The position numbers were made by a program, and so were the translations under genes. A stretch of 51,094 nt of DNA from a bacterium (GTDB lineage Bacteria; Planctomycetota; B15-G4): the NCBI GenBank assembly GCA_030428785.1, contig JAUIEF010000017.1:1-51094 (forward strand), written 5' to 3'. Shown in pieces: positions 49,502 to 51,094 of this stretch (positions within the stretch are counted from its first letter, which is position 1; each line of letters starts with the position of its first letter). Under the pieces are notes generated by a model that saw only the letters and a program-made list of their open reading frames with translations, was not told the origin of the DNA and ran no database searches.

Positions 49502-50980
49502 CTACCGGTCGGCGGCGCCGCCCAGGTAGCCGAGCGCCTCGAGCGCCTGGCGCCGCTCCTCGGAGAGCCCGCCGCCCTCGGACGCCGGCTGCACCGCGAA
49601 GCGCTCGAGCCAGTCGTCCAGGTACGCGGCGAGCCGACGGCGCACCTCCGGCGCCCGGTCCGCGAGGTCGCGCTCCTCGTGCGGATCGCGCGCGAGGTCG
49701 TAGAGCTGCTCGCTCCCGTCGGGCATCCGGATGAGCTTGTGGTCGCCCATGAGCACCGCGGTCATCTCGCCCTGCTCCGCGCCCTTGCCGCCGCCCGTCC
49801 GGTCGGAGAAGCGCTCGGGACTGTAGTGCGGCCGCTCGAGCACGACCGGCCGGTCCGGCACGGAGCGTCCGCCCTCGAGCAGCGACCAGAGGTCGAGCCC
49901 CTTGTCGTCGGGGCGCGTGCCGCCCGCGCGGCCGAGCGCCATGGACACGAGCGTCGGCGCGACGTCGGCGAGCTGCACGCGCCCGGCCACGCGCGTCCCC
50001 GCGTGCCGCCCGTCCGGGTCGACGACGAAGAACGGCACCCGGTGCAGCACCTCCCACACCGCCATGCCGTGCGCGAGGATGCCGTGCTGCGAGAGCCCCT
50101 CGCCGTGGTCGCCGACCACCGCGACGACCGTGTCCTCGAGCAGCCCGAGCTCGTCGAGCTCGTCGACGAGCCGTCCGACCTCCGCGTCCGTGTAGCGGAT
50201 CTCCGCCGCGTACCCGCGCCAGTCCTTCATGAGGCGCGGCATGAAGACGTCCTGCTCGCCGACGATGGGCTTGATGACCTCGTCGCGCACGCGGAGCGGC
50301 AGCACCTGGCGCACGTAGCGCCGCGGAGCGACGTGCTCGGTGTGCGGGTCGAAGTAGTGCACCCACAGGAAGAAGGGCTCCGCGGGGTCGTGCTCCTCCG
50401 CCCACGCCACGGCGAGGTCCGTCATCTCCGTCGCCTCGCGCTCGGCGGGCGCCGGCAGGCCGACGAAGAACTTGCAGCGCGGCTGGTCGAAGGTGTCGAA
50501 GCCCTGCTCCATGCCCGTGAAGTCGCTGATGACGAGCGCGCTCACGAAGGCCGCCGTCTCGTAGCCCTCCGCGCCGAACACCTCGGCGAGCGTCTCGAGC
50601 CGCGGGTCCACCGAGTACGAGTTCTCGAGCGCGCCGTGCTGCCGCGGGTGGAGCCCGGTCATGATCGTCGCGTGCGACGGCAGCGTCTGCGGCATGGGCG
50701 CGTACGCGTTCTCGAAGACGACGCCCCGCGCGGCGAGCGCGTCGAGCTCCGGCGTGATGTCCAGCGGGTAGCCGTAGGTGCCGAGGTGGTCGGCGCGCGT
50801 CGTGTCGAGCGTGATGACGAGCACGTTGCGCCGCCCGTCGGCGCGGCGCGCGGGCGCGGGGCGACCGTCGGGGGTCGTCGCGGCCCCGTCACCGCAGGCC
50901 GGCAGCGCGCAGACCGCCGCGAGCAGCGCGGCGAGGCGACGACGGGCGACTGCGCGACGGACGGGAGGACGGTACGACAC
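49502..50980 (-). CDS. Sulfatase-fold (alkaline phosphatase superfamily) lipoprotein with Thr nucleophile
   Basis: A 492-residue protein. A lipoprotein-like signal ends at LPAC (Cys29). The alkaline phosphatase superfamily metal site is seen in LVITLDTTRADHLGTYGY, VVGDHGEGLSQHG and the late HKLIRM region. At the nucleophile site it has PQT99-LPSHATIMTG instead of CxPxR, so it cannot be a formylglycine sulfatase; Thr99 could be the nucleophile, as in phosphotransferase or phosphodiesterase relatives. The last residues EERRQALEALGYLG are typical of this subgroup. Start GTG 50980 follows a -10-like TAGAGT by 9 nt. Confidence 0.88.
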   Translation of the reverse strand: MSYRPPVRRAVARRRLAALLAAVCALPACGDGAATTPDGRPAPARRADGRRNVLVITLDTTRADHLGTYGYPLDITPELDALAARGVVFENAYAPMPQTLPSHATIMTGLHPRQHGALENSYSVDPRLETLAEVFGAEGYETAAFVSALVISDFTGMEQGFDTFDQPRCKFFVGLPAPAEREATEMTDLAVAWAEEHDPAEPFFLWVHYFDPHTEHVAPRRYVRQVLPLRVRDEVIKPIVGEQDVFMPRLMKDWRGYAAEIRYTDAEVGRLVDELDELGLLEDTVVAVVGDHGEGLSQHGILAHGMAVWEVLHRVPFFVVDPDGRHAGTRVAGRVQLADVAPTLVSMALGRAGGTRPDDKGLDLWSLLEGGRSVPDRPVVLERPHYSPERFSDRTGGGKGAEQGEMTAVLMGDHKLIRMPDGSEQLYDLARDPHEERDLADRAPEVRRRLAAYLDDWLERFAVQPASEGGGLSEERRQALEALGYLGGAADR

Positions 50981-50989
50981 GGGCGGCCC

Positions 50990-50995
50990 ACTCTA
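50990..50995 (-). promoter_or_regulatory. -10-like TAGAGT 9 nt before GTG
   Basis: On the - strand TAGAGT ends 9 nt before the GTG at 50980, allowing at most a few bases of leader. Confidence 0.4.
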
Positions 50996-51094
50996 CCGGC
51001 GCCCCCCGGCTCCCTCCACTTCCGTCCGGCGAGCGCGACCGGGGCGCGCGGTCGTCCGACCACCGCGACGTCCGGCGCCCGCGGCGTGGCCCGC

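Overview
This window is very GC-rich (about 70% by eye) and densely coded. The gene content suggests a bacterium of the Planctomycetota or a similar secretion-rich lineage. The evidence is an ECF sigma factor coupled to a Ser/Thr kinase, two sulfatase-fold enzymes, many Sec-exported beta-propeller proteins (FG-GAP, YWTD, choice-of-anchor B), a CRTAC1-like/TPR pair, an alpha-toroid protein fused to beta-sandwich domains, and several secreted proteins with a common unassigned C-terminal ending. Taxonomy is inferred from content only; Acidobacteriota or Myxococcota cannot be excluded.

Layout. 1-356: a (GGCTCC)n hexamer tract at the window edge and no clear gene. 357-2768 (+): a degenerate Nudix protein and an ABC-F ATPase. 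2770-11701 (-): a run of exported proteins: a candidate selenoprotein (thioredoxin domain plus FGE-like domain), a catalytically degenerate beta-lactamase-fold lipoprotein, an SGNH hydrolase, an alpha-toroid protein and a formylglycine-type sulfatase. 11880-12734 (-): a queuosine-precursor transporter, divergent from a fatty-acid-type cluster (12832-15515: enoyl-CoA hydratase, zinc alcohol dehydrogenase/quinone reductase, 3-hydroxyacyl-CoA dehydrogenase). 15657-18916: a CRTAC1-like lipoprotein coupled to a TPR protein. 19063-22653: a small membrane protein, an SDR, a second enoyl-CoA hydratase, a thioredoxin-like [2Fe-2S] ferredoxin and an acyl-CoA dehydrogenase. 22898-28757: an ECF sigma factor, a frameshifted Ser/Thr kinase and a YWTD-propeller protein. 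Then tRNA-His; 29480-38971: an octaheme cytochrome c, a matrixin-like protease, a large DUF5060-type glycosidase-like protein, an FG-GAP protein and an exported 2-hydroxyacid dehydrogenase. 39059-42916 (-): a choice-of-anchor B protein, a di-heme cytochrome c peroxidase and a YtkA/FixH-like lipoprotein. A 91-residue membrane protein and tRNA-Lys follow, then tandem 14-blade and 7-blade FG-GAP propeller proteins, and a sulfatase-fold lipoprotein with Thr at the nucleophile site.

The most notable observation is an in-frame TGA at 4048-4050. It sits exactly where the first Cys of a thioredoxin CxxC motif should be (W-TGA-G-P-C). Reading continues in the same frame for 426 codons, and a hairpin whose loop begins with G lies 19 nt after the TGA. 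This fits selenocysteine insertion and would make the two apparent ORFs one 682-residue exported selenoprotein. No Sec machinery gene (selA, selB, selC, selD) lies in the window.

Expression signals are mixed. Some genes have good Shine-Dalgarno sites. At least five instead have a -10-like hexamer ending 6-9 nt before the start codon, which suggests leaderless transcripts. Five gene pairs overlap by GTGA (stop TGA inside a GTG start), which suggests translational coupling.
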